A DNA stretch of 26,259 nucleotides from an uncultured Oscillospiraceae bacterium (GCA_902478455.1 CABSLJ010000009.1:1-26259), one strand, 5' to 3'; shown: positions 14,687 to 22,829, counted from the first letter of the stretch. The notes: generated by a model not told the origin, from the sequence alone. Translations and numbers: made by a program.

Positions 14687-14723
14687 CGTTTGATCTGGAA
14701 AGCGGGTCTCCGGCAAAGGGCGC

Positions 14724-14761
14724 AAAAAACGGAGCGGGACGACCCGCAAACGCCGTTTTTT
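14724..14761 (-). terminator. Terminator-like hairpin in the polA leader (distal)
   Basis: The outer arms AAAAAACGG (14724-14732) and CCGTTTTTT (14753-14761) pair over 9 bp. Inside them GCGGG (14734-14738) pairs with CCCGC (14743-14747) around loop ACGA. It is symmetric, with a 6-base U-run in either direction. No + strand gene ends nearby, so it would act on the polA transcript. Confidence 0.6.
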
Positions 14762-14782
14762 CCCTCCGCATACCGTGAGGTT

Positions 14783-14788
14783 ATTATA
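14783..14788 (-). promoter_or_regulatory. Likely -10 element of the polA promoter
   Basis: A perfect TATAAT on the - strand. The matching -35 is weak (TTCATT after 17 bases). It is the only strong -10 in the 349-base divergent region 14641-14989, and places the start near 14776, upstream of both leader hairpins. Confidence 0.5.
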
Positions 14789-14914
14789 ACATCTTTTCCA
14801 GCGGAAATGAAACCGGCTGGGGAGATTTTTTGCGCCTTTGCCGCCTCATTCCTGTGCAAAAGCGAAATCCTCCCGTCAAACGGCACAATATTGGATGCAA
14901 ACCGTCCCATCTTG

Positions 14915-14923
14915 TGCTATGAT
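14915..14923 (+). promoter_or_regulatory. Extended -10 promoter of the dus gene
   Basis: TGCTATGAT is an extended -10 (TGnTATGAT). No good -35 is present, as is usual for this class. The predicted start is near 14930, giving a leader of about 60 bases to the ATG at 14990. Confidence 0.5.
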
Positions 14924-14989
14924 AGACTTCATTCAAACACTTTATGCAGCGCGGCGCATCCGCCGGCGCACCGGAAACGAGGTATCTTC

Positions 14990-15961
14990 ATGCAGCTTGG
15001 ACCTGTTATGATAGACGGCTTTGCCGCGCTGGCCCCCATGGCCGGCGTGGCCGACCGCGCCTTCCGCGAAATCTGCGTCTCCTTCGGCGCGGGCTACGTC
15101 GTCAGCGAAATGGTGAGCGCAAAGGGCATCTATTACGGCGATGCGAAAACAACGGCGCTGATGGAGCTCTCCGAAGCCGAGCGGCCGGCCGCCATCCAGC
15201 TGTTCGGGGACGAGCCGTCCACCCTGGCTTTTGCGGCGGAAAAGGCCATGCGGTTTTCCCCCCAGGCCATCGACATCAATATGGGCTGTCCCGCGCCGAA
15301 GATCGCCGGCAACGGCTGCGGCAGCGCGCTGATGAAGCGCCCCGCCCTCTGTGGCGAGCTCGTCCGGGCGGTCAAGAGCGCCGTGCCGGTTCCGGTCACG
15401 GTCAAAATCCGCAAGGGCTGGGACGCGCAGTCGGTCAACGCCGTGGAGGTCGCCCGGCGCTGCGAGGCGGCGGGGGCCGACGCGGTCGCCGTCCACGGCC
15501 GCACCAGGGAGCAGATGTATCAGCCGGCCGCCGACTGGGAGATCATCCGCGCGGTCAAGCGGGCGGTGCGCATCCCCGTCATCGGCAACGGGGACGTGAC
15601 CGACGCAGAAAGCGCCGCCGCCCTTTACGAGCAGACCGGCTGCGACCTTGTAATGGTCGGCCGCGGGGCGCTCGGGAATCCGTGGATTTTTCAGCAGATA
15701 AATGCCTACCTCTCAAGCGGCGTGCTGCCGCCCCCTCCGGGTCCGGCCGAAAAAATGCGGGGAATGCTTTCCCACATCTCCCTTTTGTGCCGCTACAAAG
15801 GGGAAGAACACGGCATGCGGGAGGCGAGGAAGCACGTCGGCTGGTATCTCAAGGGGCTGCGCGGCGCAGCTGAGTTCCGGCGCGAAGCGGGAACACTGTG
15901 CACCTACTCTGAGCTTGAGTCGCTCGCCGGCCGCGTGCTGGCCCTGAATCCTCCCGAATGA
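14990..15961 (+). CDS. dusB: tRNA-dihydrouridine synthase (DusB-like)
   Basis: This 323-residue FMN enzyme reduces specific uridines in tRNA to dihydrouridine with NADPH. The TIM-barrel start is FAALAPMAGVADRAFREIC. The catalytic Cys100 is in INMGCPAPKIAGNGCGSALM, FMN- and tRNA-contacting blocks are VTVKIRKGWD and VHGRTREQMYQPAADW, and the phosphate site is IGNGDVTDAESAAALYEQTGCDLVMVGRGALGNPW (about 195-230). The C-terminal helical domain ends in YLKGLRGAAEFRREAG. Length and motifs fit the single DusB-type enzyme of Firmicutes. The ATG at 14990 is chosen because it begins at the conserved region and has GAGGT upstream; the open frame extends much further upstream over antisense of polA. Which uridine is modified is not evident. 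Confidence 0.94.
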   Translation: MQLGPVMIDGFAALAPMAGVADRAFREICVSFGAGYVVSEMVSAKGIYYGDAKTTALMELSEAERPAAIQLFGDEPSTLAFAAEKAMRFSPQAIDINMGCPAPKIAGNGCGSALMKRPALCGELVRAVKSAVPVPVTVKIRKGWDAQSVNAVEVARRCEAAGADAVAVHGRTREQMYQPAADWEIIRAVKRAVRIPVIGNGDVTDAESAAALYEQTGCDLVMVGRGALGNPWIFQQINAYLSSGVLPPPPGPAEKMRGMLSHISLLCRYKGEEHGMREARKHVGWYLKGLRGAAEFRREAGTLCTYSELESLAGRVLALNPPE

Positions 15962-16141
15962 TTCAGGGCACCTGCCCCTTCTGCCAGCTTTTGGGGAACC
16001 GTTTAGACCCCACGGGCAAATTTACAGAAGATTCATAATTCGATCATATATCCCCTTGCAAAACATGGTAATATCTTAACGTAGTTTTAAAAACTATATC
16101 TTGTCACTTAACAAATAAGATGTTGACTTGGAGGCCTTTTT

Positions 16142-16990
16142 ATGAATCCTCAAAAAATTGCCCTGATCACCGATTCTTCCTGTGATCTCTCCGACGAGAT
16201 TCTGGAGCGCTACGATATCGGTTTGGTTCCCCTGCGCATCTGCTTTACAGACAAAACCTACCGCGACCGCGTTGAGCTTTCGGGCGACCGCTTCTACCCC
16301 ATGCTGGAGCGGGAGATTCCCAAATCCTCCCTGCCGGCAGCCGAGGACATCACCGCGGCCTTTGACCGCGCAAGGGAAAAGGGCTATGAAAAGGCGCTCT
16401 TTCTGACCATTTCTTCCGGACTTTCGGGCACCTATCAATTTGTGAAAATGCTGGCCGAAAGCTATCAGGGGCTGGAAATCCACTGTATGGACACTAAAAT
16501 TCTCTCCTGCGGTCAGGGCAGTCTGGTGGTGGCCGCCGCCCGCGTCCTGCAAAAGGGCGGCTCGCTTGAGGACGCCGTGCGGGCGGTCTCCAGCATCCGC
16601 AGCCGGATGAGCTCCTTTTTCGTGGTGCAGACGCTCACCTATCTCAGCCGCGGCGGGCGCATCGGCAAGGTGGCCGGAACGGTCGGCAGCCTGCTGCACT
16701 TGAATCCGGTGATCACCGTCAATAACGACGGCGTCTATGAGACGGCCGCCAAAACCCTCGGCTTTGCGCGGGCGCTTGATCTGCTCGTCAAAGAGGTGGA
16801 AAGCCGCTTTCGCGGCAAGAAAATCGTCGTTTCCATGGTGCACGCCCTCAACGAAGGGGACGCGTCGCGCATACTCGCACGCGTGAAAGGCTTCGCCGAC
16901 GTGATGGAAGCAAGCATCACGCCGGTCACCGCCGTGCTCGGCGCGCACACCGGGCCGGGACTCGTCGGCCTGATCGCCTACGAGGCGTAA
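16142..16990 (+). CDS. DegV family fatty-acid-binding protein
   Basis: This 282-residue cytosolic DegV/FakB-type protein binds a fatty acid and, with a FakA kinase, feeds it into phospholipid synthesis; that is known for family members and is inferred here. Family blocks are IALITDSSCDLSDEILERYDI, PKSSLPAAEDITAAFDRA, LFLTISSGLSGTYQ, and LTYLSRGGRIGK near residue 163, with the conserved Arg after LxxGG. TTGGAGG lies 7 bases before the ATG. The 180-base gap after dus contains no convincing terminator and only poor promoter matches, so it may be either separate or read through from dus. A strong terminator follows. Many genomes carry several paralogues, and lipid specificity cannot be read from sequence. 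Confidence 0.92.
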   Translation: MNPQKIALITDSSCDLSDEILERYDIGLVPLRICFTDKTYRDRVELSGDRFYPMLEREIPKSSLPAAEDITAAFDRAREKGYEKALFLTISSGLSGTYQFVKMLAESYQGLEIHCMDTKILSCGQGSLVVAAARVLQKGGSLEDAVRAVSSIRSRMSSFFVVQTLTYLSRGGRIGKVAGTVGSLLHLNPVITVNNDGVYETAAKTLGFARALDLLVKEVESRFRGKKIVVSMVHALNEGDASRILARVKGFADVMEASITPVTAVLGAHTGPGLVGLIAYEA

Positions 16991-17001
16991 GTCTTCGGTC
17001 A

Positions 17002-17038
17002 AAAAGCCGCAGCCGCTCAGATGACGGCTGCGGCTTTT
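17002..17038. terminator. Bidirectional terminator between degV and the amidohydrolase gene
   Basis: A 14-bp stem AAAAGCCGCAGCCG (17002-17015) pairs with 17025-17038, with a 9-base loop and A/T runs on both sides. It separates genes converging from 16990 (+) and 17074 (-). Confidence 0.93.
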
Positions 17039-17073
17039 CTGCGTTTTCAGAAGGGGGCCGGAGGGACGGGAGC

Positions 17074-18675
17074 CTACAGCGGATGCCGGTAGACCGTCTC
17101 CCCCTCCTTGACGGTCTCGAGCACCCTGATGTTTTTGATATCCTGCGGCGGAACGGTCAAAGGATTCGCCGAGAGGATTACCAGATCGGCCAGCTTGCCC
17201 TCCTTGAGGGAGCCCTTCCTGTCCTCCTCAAAATACTGGTAGGCCGCGTGGATGGTGACGGCCTCCAGCGCTTCCTGCACAGACACCCGCTCCTCCTCTC
17301 CCAGCAGCACGCCCTCCCCGGTGACGCGGTTGACGGCGCACCAGACGGTTTCAAGCATGTCGGGTGGAAGGACCGGCGTATCCTGATGGAAGGTGTAGGG
17401 CATTCCCCGCTTCTGCGCGGCGCGGGCGGGACTGATGCGGTCGGCGCGCGCCCGGCCCAGGTTCTTCAAATGCACATCTCCCCAATGGTAGACGTGGGCC
17501 GCAAAGAAGGAGGGGATCATCCCCACCCGCGCCATGCGGGAGAGCTGGTCGTGCCGCACCGTCTGGGCGTGGATCATCACCGGTCGGCAGGCGTCCGACC
17601 GACCCGACGTGGTCAACACGTCCTCCACGGCGGTGATAAACTGCTCGCAGGCGGCGTCCCCGTTGCAGTGGGCGAGCAGCTGCGCGTCCCGCTCCCATAC
17701 GGAGGAGACCAGATTTCGCACCTCGCCGTAGGAATGGACGGGGTAGCCGCAGTAGCCGTCAGACCTTCCTTCGTAGGGCTTGGTCAGCCAGGCGGTCTCC
17801 CCCTGCGGGGAACCGTCGAGAAAAATTTTGAATCCGCCGAGCTTCAAGCGGTTGAGATATTTCTTCCAGCAGGCGGGCTGTTCCTCCGGCAGGCCGGGCG
17901 CCTTCTCCAAGTCGGCATAACAGACGATGTCGGCCGAAAGTCTGCCGCTTTGAGCGACGGCAAGCAGCTGCTCAAAAGCGGCGCGGTCGGTCTTGCCGTC
18001 CTGAATGGTCGTGATGCCGTGGGAAAGGTAGACGTCCTGCGCCTTGAGCAGGCGGTCGACCGAGGTCTGCGGGGAAGGTCCGGGCATTCCGCCGGAAAAC
18101 TGGAAAAAGGCGTTCTCCTCCAGGTAGCCGTCGGGCTCCCCGGCGGCGTCCCGGCCGAAACGTCCGCCCTCGGGATCGGGTACCTTCCCTTCGCAGCCGC
18201 CGACCCGCAGCGCCGCCGTATTGGCGACGCCCATGTGTCCCGACGCGTGTGAAATGAGCACGGGATGCTCTGTGGAGACCCGGTCGAGCACCGTCCTGTC
18301 CGGATGGCGCTTTTCCATCAGGAAGTTGTGGTCGTAGCCGAAGCCGACGATCCAATCCCCCGCGTTGAGCCGAGTGTGGTCGCGGTAGTCGCAGAGCCGG
18401 GCGACGATGTCGTCAAAGCAGGTCGCGGAGGCGAGCGGCACGAGATCGATGGTGCTTGCAAGCGCGGTGATGTGGCTGTGCGGATCGATGAAGGCGGGCA
18501 AGAGGGTTTTCCCCTGCAAATCGATCCGTTCGCCCCCCGCGCCCGCGCGGCGTTCGGCCTCCTCTCTGGAACCGGCGCAGACGATCCTGCCGCCGCGTAT
18601 CAGCAGCGCCTCAACCTGCGGCGCTTCCTTCTCCATGGTCAGGATGGGTCCTCCAAAATAGACGGTTTCCCTCAT
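17074..18675 (-). CDS. YtcJ-like metal-dependent amidohydrolase
   Basis: This 533-residue member of the amidohydrolase superfamily has an N-terminal beta-sandwich (ALLIRGGRIVCAGSREEAERRA) followed by the metal motif DPHSH (His66, His68). Further family blocks are DWIVGFGYDHN, ISHASGHMGVANTAAL, GGFKIFLDGSPQGETAWL with the bridging Lys, LLAHCNGDAACEQF, MIHAQTV, and a C-terminal KEGKLADLVILSANPL. The order and length match the YtcJ group, whose members hydrolyse amides or formyl-amino compounds; substrate is unknown here. GAAGGGG precedes the ATG. It is the last gene of a cluster starting with mnmA and the phosphopantetheinyl transferase gene, 47 bases after the latter. A periplasmic signal is absent, so it should be cytosolic. 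Confidence 0.9.
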   Translation of the reverse strand: MRETVYFGGPILTMEKEAPQVEALLIRGGRIVCAGSREEAERRAGAGGERIDLQGKTLLPAFIDPHSHITALASTIDLVPLASATCFDDIVARLCDYRDHTRLNAGDWIVGFGYDHNFLMEKRHPDRTVLDRVSTEHPVLISHASGHMGVANTAALRVGGCEGKVPDPEGGRFGRDAAGEPDGYLEENAFFQFSGGMPGPSPQTSVDRLLKAQDVYLSHGITTIQDGKTDRAAFEQLLAVAQSGRLSADIVCYADLEKAPGLPEEQPACWKKYLNRLKLGGFKIFLDGSPQGETAWLTKPYEGRSDGYCGYPVHSYGEVRNLVSSVWERDAQLLAHCNGDAACEQFITAVEDVLTTSGRSDACRPVMIHAQTVRHDQLSRMARVGMIPSFFAAHVYHWGDVHLKNLGRARADRISPARAAQKRGMPYTFHQDTPVLPPDMLETVWCAVNRVTGEGVLLGEEERVSVQEALEAVTIHAAYQYFEEDRKGSLKEGKLADLVILSANPLTVPPQDIKNIRVLETVKEGETVYRHPL

Positions 18676-18722
18676 TCAATCCCCTTCTTTCGTTCTTTTT
18701 CCGCCCCCGCACGCGGACGCCG

Positions 18723-19409
18723 TTATGCCAAGGTCCCTAGCAGCGCTTCCGTATCCAGAAGGCGCGGCCGCGGGGCGATGTCCTCTCCCCCGGCGGCGCA
18801 CACCGCCAAACGGTAGCCGATACAATCGGAGTATTCCCGGAATCGGCAGGAAACATGCTTTCCCTCCTGCGTGACCGCGACGGGAGGCCCGGGATGGATA
18901 CAAAAGGCCGAAAGGGAAAGAGAGAGCCCCTTTCCCAGATATTTGATATAGCTCTCCTTGAGGGTCCACAGGCGAAAAAAGGCCTCCTCCCGCCCATCCT
19001 CAGGCTGACGGCCGAGCCAGGCAAATTCCTCCGGGCAGAAAAAACGGCGCGCGAGGTCCTCGTGGCGGCCCTCCGCGCGCTCGATGTCCACGCCCACCGG
19101 CGCGGCCGACAGCGCGCAGACGGCCCACTCCCCCGCGTGGGAGAGATTAAAGCAGCAGTCGGGACGTCCCTTTACAAAGGGCTTGCCGTTCTCCCCCCGT
19201 TCGATGGAGCAGCTTCCGGGCGGCAGGCCGAACCGCTCGGCAAGCCCAAAGCGCAGCAGCAGTCCCGCCGTCACCGACCGCGCCCGGTCCTCGGGGCGGC
19301 GCAGGCGCGCCGTCCTCTCCCGGCGTTCCCCGTCCAGCAGCGGCATGGCCCGCGCCGCCGGGACCTGGTCGCAAAAGGGGGCCGTGCGGGCGATGTACAG
19401 CTCGGTCAT
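18723..19409 (-). CDS. Sfp-type 4'-phosphopantetheinyl transferase
   Basis: This 228-residue enzyme moves the phosphopantetheine arm from CoA onto a serine of carrier proteins. It has the Sfp-class motifs GKPFVKGRPDCCFNLSHAG at 75-93, GVDIER at 106-111 (magnesium ligands Asp108 and Glu110), and FFRLWTLKESYIKYLGKGL at 144-162 (Trp148, Lys151, Glu152). The length of about 230 fits the pseudodimeric Sfp class, not the short AcpS class. The ATG at 19409 has AGGGGAG upstream; the frame to 19484 overlaps mnmA. It follows mnmA by 28 bases and precedes the amidohydrolase, so it is probably co-transcribed. No polyketide, peptide synthetase or fatty acid genes are in the window, so the carrier it serves is unknown. 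Confidence 0.92.
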   Translation of the reverse strand: MTELYIARTAPFCDQVPAARAMPLLDGERRERTARLRRPEDRARSVTAGLLLRFGLAERFGLPPGSCSIERGENGKPFVKGRPDCCFNLSHAGEWAVCALSAAPVGVDIERAEGRHEDLARRFFCPEEFAWLGRQPEDGREEAFFRLWTLKESYIKYLGKGLSLSLSAFCIHPGPPVAVTQEGKHVSCRFREYSDCIGYRLAVCAAGGEDIAPRPRLLDTEALLGTLA

Positions 19410-19437
19410 GCGCTTTTTCTCCCCTTCAAAAAATTTT

Positions 19438-20514
19438 TCATTCCGGTTGAATGGTTCCCCCACCGAGCACCAGGTCTCCGTCATAGAACACCACGGCCTG
19501 GCCGGGCGTGACCGAGCGCTGCGGCTCGTCGAACTCCACGCGGACGCATTCCCCCTCCAGGGGAAGCAGCCGCGCCGCCGCCGGACGCGCCTGATAGCGC
19601 ACCTTCGCCTGCACCCGCCGCTCCCCGGTCAGGCGGTCGAAGGGGATAAAGTTGAGATTGCCCGCTCTGAGGGCTGCGGCGTATTGGCCTCCCTCCTCCC
19701 GGAGGGTGACCGTGTTGCGCTCAGGATCGATCCGCGTGACGTACATCGGTCGGCCGAAGGCGATTCCCAGTCCCTTGCGCTGGCCGATGGTATAGCGCGT
19801 GATTCCTCTGTGCCGGCCTAGGACGTTGCCGTCCGCGTCGACAAAGTCCCCCGGGGGCGGAATCTTCCCGGTGTACCGTTCGAGGAAGCCGGCGTAGTCG
19901 TTGTCCTCCACAAAGCAGATTTCCTGGCTGTCCGGCTTGTGGGCGACGGGCAGATCGTGGGCGGCCGCGAGGGCGCGCGCCGCCTCCTTCTCCATGCCGC
20001 CCAGCGGAAAGAGGGTGTGCGCAAGCTGATGCTGGGTCATGCCGTAGAGAACATAGCTTTGGTCCTTGGCGCAGGGCGCCCGCCGGAGCAGCCAGCGTTC
20101 ATTCGTCGGGTCATAGTCCCTCAGCGCATAGTGGCCGGTGGCGATAAAATCAAAGCCGAGGGCGAGCGCCCTTTGCAACAGCGCCTCAAACTTGACGCGC
20201 TGATTGCAGGCGATGCAGGGATTGGGCGTGCGGCCGGCGGCGTACTCGGCGGCGAAATAGCCGATCACTTCGCGCTCGAACACCTCGGTAAAATTGAGCA
20301 CCAGATGCTCGATGCCCAGCTTGTAGGCCACGCGGCGGGCGTCGTCGATGTCGTCCAGCGAACAGCAGCCACCGGCCGCGCTTTCGCTCATATAAGCGTC
20401 GGGACGCAGTTTCATGGTGACGCCCACCACCTCGTAGCCCTCGTCGCGCAGCAGCAGCGCGGCGACCGAGCTGTCCACCCCGCCGCTCATGCCGAGCAGC
20501 ACTCTTTTTTTCAT
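19438..20514 (-). CDS. mnmA: tRNA-specific 2-thiouridylase
   Basis: This 358-residue enzyme thiolates U34 of Lys, Glu and Gln tRNAs, using ATP and persulfide sulfur. The PP-loop is LLGMSGGVDSSVAAL at 7-20. The catalytic Cys103 is in NPCIACNQRVKF and the second Cys200 in DSQEICFVED. The tRNA-recognition and C-terminal beta-barrel part includes TRYTIGQRKGLGI and GQAVVFYDGDLVLGGG. The ATG at 20514 gives the conserved start MKKRVLLGMSGGVDS, with AGAGG about 9 bases upstream; the extended frame to 20637 has no support. It leads a cluster with the phosphopantetheinyl transferase and amidohydrolase genes; the functional link is not obvious. All key residues are intact. Confidence 0.97.
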   Translation of the reverse strand: MKKRVLLGMSGGVDSSVAALLLRDEGYEVVGVTMKLRPDAYMSESAAGGCCSLDDIDDARRVAYKLGIEHLVLNFTEVFEREVIGYFAAEYAAGRTPNPCIACNQRVKFEALLQRALALGFDFIATGHYALRDYDPTNERWLLRRAPCAKDQSYVLYGMTQHQLAHTLFPLGGMEKEAARALAAAHDLPVAHKPDSQEICFVEDNDYAGFLERYTGKIPPPGDFVDADGNVLGRHRGITRYTIGQRKGLGIAFGRPMYVTRIDPERNTVTLREEGGQYAAALRAGNLNFIPFDRLTGERRVQAKVRYQARPAAARLLPLEGECVRVEFDEPQRSVTPGQAVVFYDGDLVLGGGTIQPE

Positions 20515-20617
20515 TCCATACGGCCTCTGCCCAGCGCATGCGATACGCCGGGCGGGAGGGCCTTCTCCCCTTTCCTCGGGTGATTCCTTTTTCTTCGATT
20601 GTCCGGATAAAACAGAT

Positions 20618-20635
20618 GGGCGGTCTCCGCCGCCC
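20618..20635 (-). terminator. Weak GC hairpin between the zinc-ribbon gene and mnmA
   Basis: GGGCGG (20618-20623) and CCGCCC (20630-20635) form a 6-bp stem with a 6-base loop. On the - strand it is followed by ATCTGTTTT, a poor U-tract. It may separate the gene ending at 20688 from mnmA; no good mnmA promoter is visible in the 173-base gap. Confidence 0.3.
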
Positions 20636-20687
20636 AAAAGCCGACCGTCCGCCCCAGCGGGCGGGCGCGAGTGTTACGACATCCTCC

Positions 20688-21452
20688 CTACCGGGAGACA
20701 AAGCAGACGTAGCCCGTGGTGGTAAAGAAGTAAAAGAGGGCGTCGCTCTCCTTTTGGACCACCGCGCAGACGGTGATCTCTTCCGATTCCTCCGGCCGGA
20801 GGGACAGCAGCTGGGGATTCCCGCCCGCCGGATTGTAGTTCTCATAGGCCTTCCTGCCGTCCGCCGCCCAGAAATTGTTGGAGCTGAAAAACGCCGTGTT
20901 TCCCGCGCTTTTGAGCAGACGGATTTGGAACCGGGCCACGCGGAATTCCTCCCCCGGGCCGAGCACGGTGGGGTCCCCGCCCGCTTCCCGCACATAGTTC
21001 AAGGCTTCCTCCCCCGTCCACAGCGCGTTCAGGGTGAGTTCCGCCTGACAGGGCAGCTCGGAAAAGGAGGCGTCCGGCTGGTAGCATTCCACCAGAACGC
21101 TCTCGCCCACGGAGTAAGGCGCAAAGGCGTCTGCAAGCGCGCCCTGCCCGCCGTTCCACGGATTTTCCTCCCCGGCGCGTTGAGACAAAAGAGCAAAGCC
21201 GCCCCACAGAATCGCGCCCGCCAGCAGACCCAGTGCAAGCGCAAGCCCAAACGAAAGCCACCATCTCCTCGCCCCGGCGGGAGCGGAAAAACAGGGAAAG
21301 GGAGAGCGAAACACCGCCTCATGCGGCTGAATACGGCCGGAGACGGAGGAGACCGGCAGCCCGCAGGCCGGGCAAAAACTGCCGTCCCGGCGCAGGGGCG
21401 CGCCGCAGCGGGGACAAATCGGCCGGAGGGCCGTCCTCTCTTCAACGATCAC
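20688..21452 (-). CDS. Zinc-ribbon membrane protein with an extracytoplasmic domain
   Basis: This 254-residue protein is of unknown function. Residues 13-30 form a double CxxC zinc ribbon (ICPRCGAPLRRDGSFCPACG). Residues 64-89 are one transmembrane helix (Leu/Ala/Gly-rich, after ARRWW). The remaining 165 residues should be outside the membrane and look like an all-beta domain; the zinc-ribbon, helix, outer-domain layout resembles DUF4352-type proteins. No ATG exists before the ribbon. The GTG at 21452 is chosen because GAAGGGGGAG lies 8 bases before it; a TTG at 21473 sits inside that site. It lies 100 bases after the DUF2804 gene. The alternating aromatic C-terminus (LFYFFTTTGYVCFVSR) is notable. 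Confidence 0.72.
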   Translation of the reverse strand: MIVEERTALRPICPRCGAPLRRDGSFCPACGLPVSSVSGRIQPHEAVFRSPFPCFSAPAGARRWWLSFGLALALGLLAGAILWGGFALLSQRAGEENPWNGGQGALADAFAPYSVGESVLVECYQPDASFSELPCQAELTLNALWTGEEALNYVREAGGDPTVLGPGEEFRVARFQIRLLKSAGNTAFFSSNNFWAADGRKAYENYNPAGGNPQLLSLRPEESEEITVCAVVQKESDALFYFFTTTGYVCFVSR

Positions 21453-21552
21453 CGGGTGATCTCCCCCTTCCAAAATGACATGGCCACACGGGAATGCCGT
21501 GCTTCGTCCGGATTCTCATACGGAAAAACGCCTTGCTTATGCTTATGTTCCG

Positions 21553-22572
21553 TCACCACCTGTTGATGACCTTTTCGGCAAAGCCGGTCGCCCTGCGGAT
21601 GCGGATCGGTGTGCCGTCGTCCAGTAAAACCTGACCGGAAAAACAGCCGAACACCTGGTGCTGGTCGCTCGAAACGATCCCCGCGGACAGTTTCGCCGCG
21701 CGGTCGATGATAGGGACAAATTCCATTTCAAAGCGGCCGTCGTTGGAGGAGATCACCCACGGCTTGAGGATATCCTTTTTGGGGATATGGAAAGTCACCT
21801 GGTCCAGCTTGTGGCCGACGCCGCCGTAAAAGGCGATGTTTTCGGTGGCGGCGGAGGTGTCCCCGAAGCCGTAGCCGAGGTTGAAGCCGAAGGGCGCGCC
21901 GTCCACCGTGCAATTGGCCGAGCCCCAATACCAGGTGTTTTTGTAGGTCCACACGCCGCGGCCCCAGTCGAGCGTGCCGAAGGAGACCGCCGGGTCGAAG
22001 ACATACTCCTCCCCGCCCATGCGGACCACGCCGGAGGCGCGCATGCAATTGATTTTCTGGTTATAGTAAAAGGCCTTGCCGCTTTTGGGGAAGGGCGTGG
22101 CGATCACCATGGAATCCTGTTCCGGCTCTTCCAGGCGGAGGTTGACATACAGATGCTTTCCCTCGTAAAAATTGAGGAACTCGCATTTCAAATAGCGACG
22201 GCTGCCCGCCTTGGAGAATTTCATCCCCACCCGCTTGCTCGAATAGGAGACGTCGCCGTGTCTGGTGGTGGCGGGCATGGCGAAGCGGCCCATGGGGAAG
22301 GCCTTCATCACCGACTGGGTGTGCTCCCACGGCCTGCGGAAGTCAAGCACCGAGGCCGACACCAGCCCCATGTAGCCGTTGTCGGCCACCGTGAGGGCCA
22401 CGGCGCAGTCGTCGTTGGCCACCAGGTAGTAATCCCATTCTTTCAGGCGCCATTTGGGCGCCGCAACGCGGTCGCGGTCGTAGTACAAAAGCGGACCGCG
22501 CGACCAGCCCCGCGCGCTCAAACGCCCGTTTTCATCCAACAGCTCCTGCGGTTCCCGTATTTCCCGCTGCAT
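21553..22572 (-). CDS. DUF2804 domain protein
   Basis: This 339-residue protein spans a complete DUF2804 domain, a family of unknown function related in fold to lipocalin-like beta barrels. Typical blocks are QELLDENGRLSARGWSRGP at the N-terminus, RLKEWDYYLVANDDCAVALT, NGYMGLVSASVLDF, SFGTLDWGRGVWTYKNTWYW around residue 225, and LGYGFGDTSAATENIAFYGG. There is no signal peptide, so it is cytosolic. The ATG at 22572 has AGGGGGG seven bases upstream; an open frame continues far upstream across the ilvC terminator and is not real. It has its own promoter with a dyad in the spacer and a structured leader. Members are often annotated near lipid genes, but nothing here fixes a role. Confidence 0.88.
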   Translation of the reverse strand: MQREIREPQELLDENGRLSARGWSRGPLLYYDRDRVAAPKWRLKEWDYYLVANDDCAVALTVADNGYMGLVSASVLDFRRPWEHTQSVMKAFPMGRFAMPATTRHGDVSYSSKRVGMKFSKAGSRRYLKCEFLNFYEGKHLYVNLRLEEPEQDSMVIATPFPKSGKAFYYNQKINCMRASGVVRMGGEEYVFDPAVSFGTLDWGRGVWTYKNTWYWGSANCTVDGAPFGFNLGYGFGDTSAATENIAFYGGVGHKLDQVTFHIPKKDILKPWVISSNDGRFEMEFVPIIDRAAKLSAGIVSSDQHQVFGCFSGQVLLDDGTPIRIRRATGFAEKVINRW

Positions 22573-22620
22573 GACTGCGCCCCCCTGTTCCGTTTTTGGG
22601 CAGGTTTCTTTCTCATCTGC

Positions 22621-22659
22621 GCGGAAAAGCCCCTTTCCGCACATTAAAACAGCTTTTCC
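22621..22659 (-). promoter_or_regulatory. Two mutually exclusive hairpins in the DUF2804 gene leader
   Basis: On the - strand, GCGGAAA pairs with TTTCCGC around GGGGCT (22621-22640). Alternatively GGAAAAGC (22652-22659) pairs with GCTTTTCC (22623-22630). The arms overlap, so only one can form at a time. No U-tract follows, so any effect would be on translation or RNA stability. Confidence 0.4.
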
Positions 22660-22665
22660 ATCATC

Positions 22666-22694
22666 ATTATACTGAATTCCAATTTGGAATGCAA
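22666..22694 (-). promoter_or_regulatory. Promoter of the DUF2804 gene with a perfect dyad in its spacer
   Basis: On the - strand, TTGCAT (22689-22694), 17 bases, TATAAT (22666-22671). The spacer contains ATTCCAA-A-TTGGAAT (22676-22690), a perfect 15-base dyad overlapping the -35 by two bases, the classic place for a repressor. The start is expected near 22659. Confidence 0.75.
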
Positions 22695-22757
22695 TCGTCC
22701 GGCTGAGAAAGCGTGAAAACCGGGCGCAAAAGGGCGCTCCCGGCTGATGTTGGACGC

Positions 22758-22790
22758 AAAAAGCCGCGTCCGGAAAATTCCGGACGCGGC
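22758..22790 (-). terminator. Intrinsic terminator of the ilvBNC operon
   Basis: A 13-bp GC-rich stem (22763-22775 with 22778-22790) is followed on the - strand by five U (22758-22762). It begins 40 bases after the ilvC stop. Confidence 0.93.
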
Positions 22791-22829
22791 GGCTGGGGGA
22801 ACTTCTGTTTTTGAGGAATGGGGAGCGGC

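Noticed and set aside
15962..16020. TGGGG...CCCCA and GGGCA-CC-TGCCC hairpins after dus as a terminator
   Set aside because: Short stems with no U-tract on the + strand; not enough to call.
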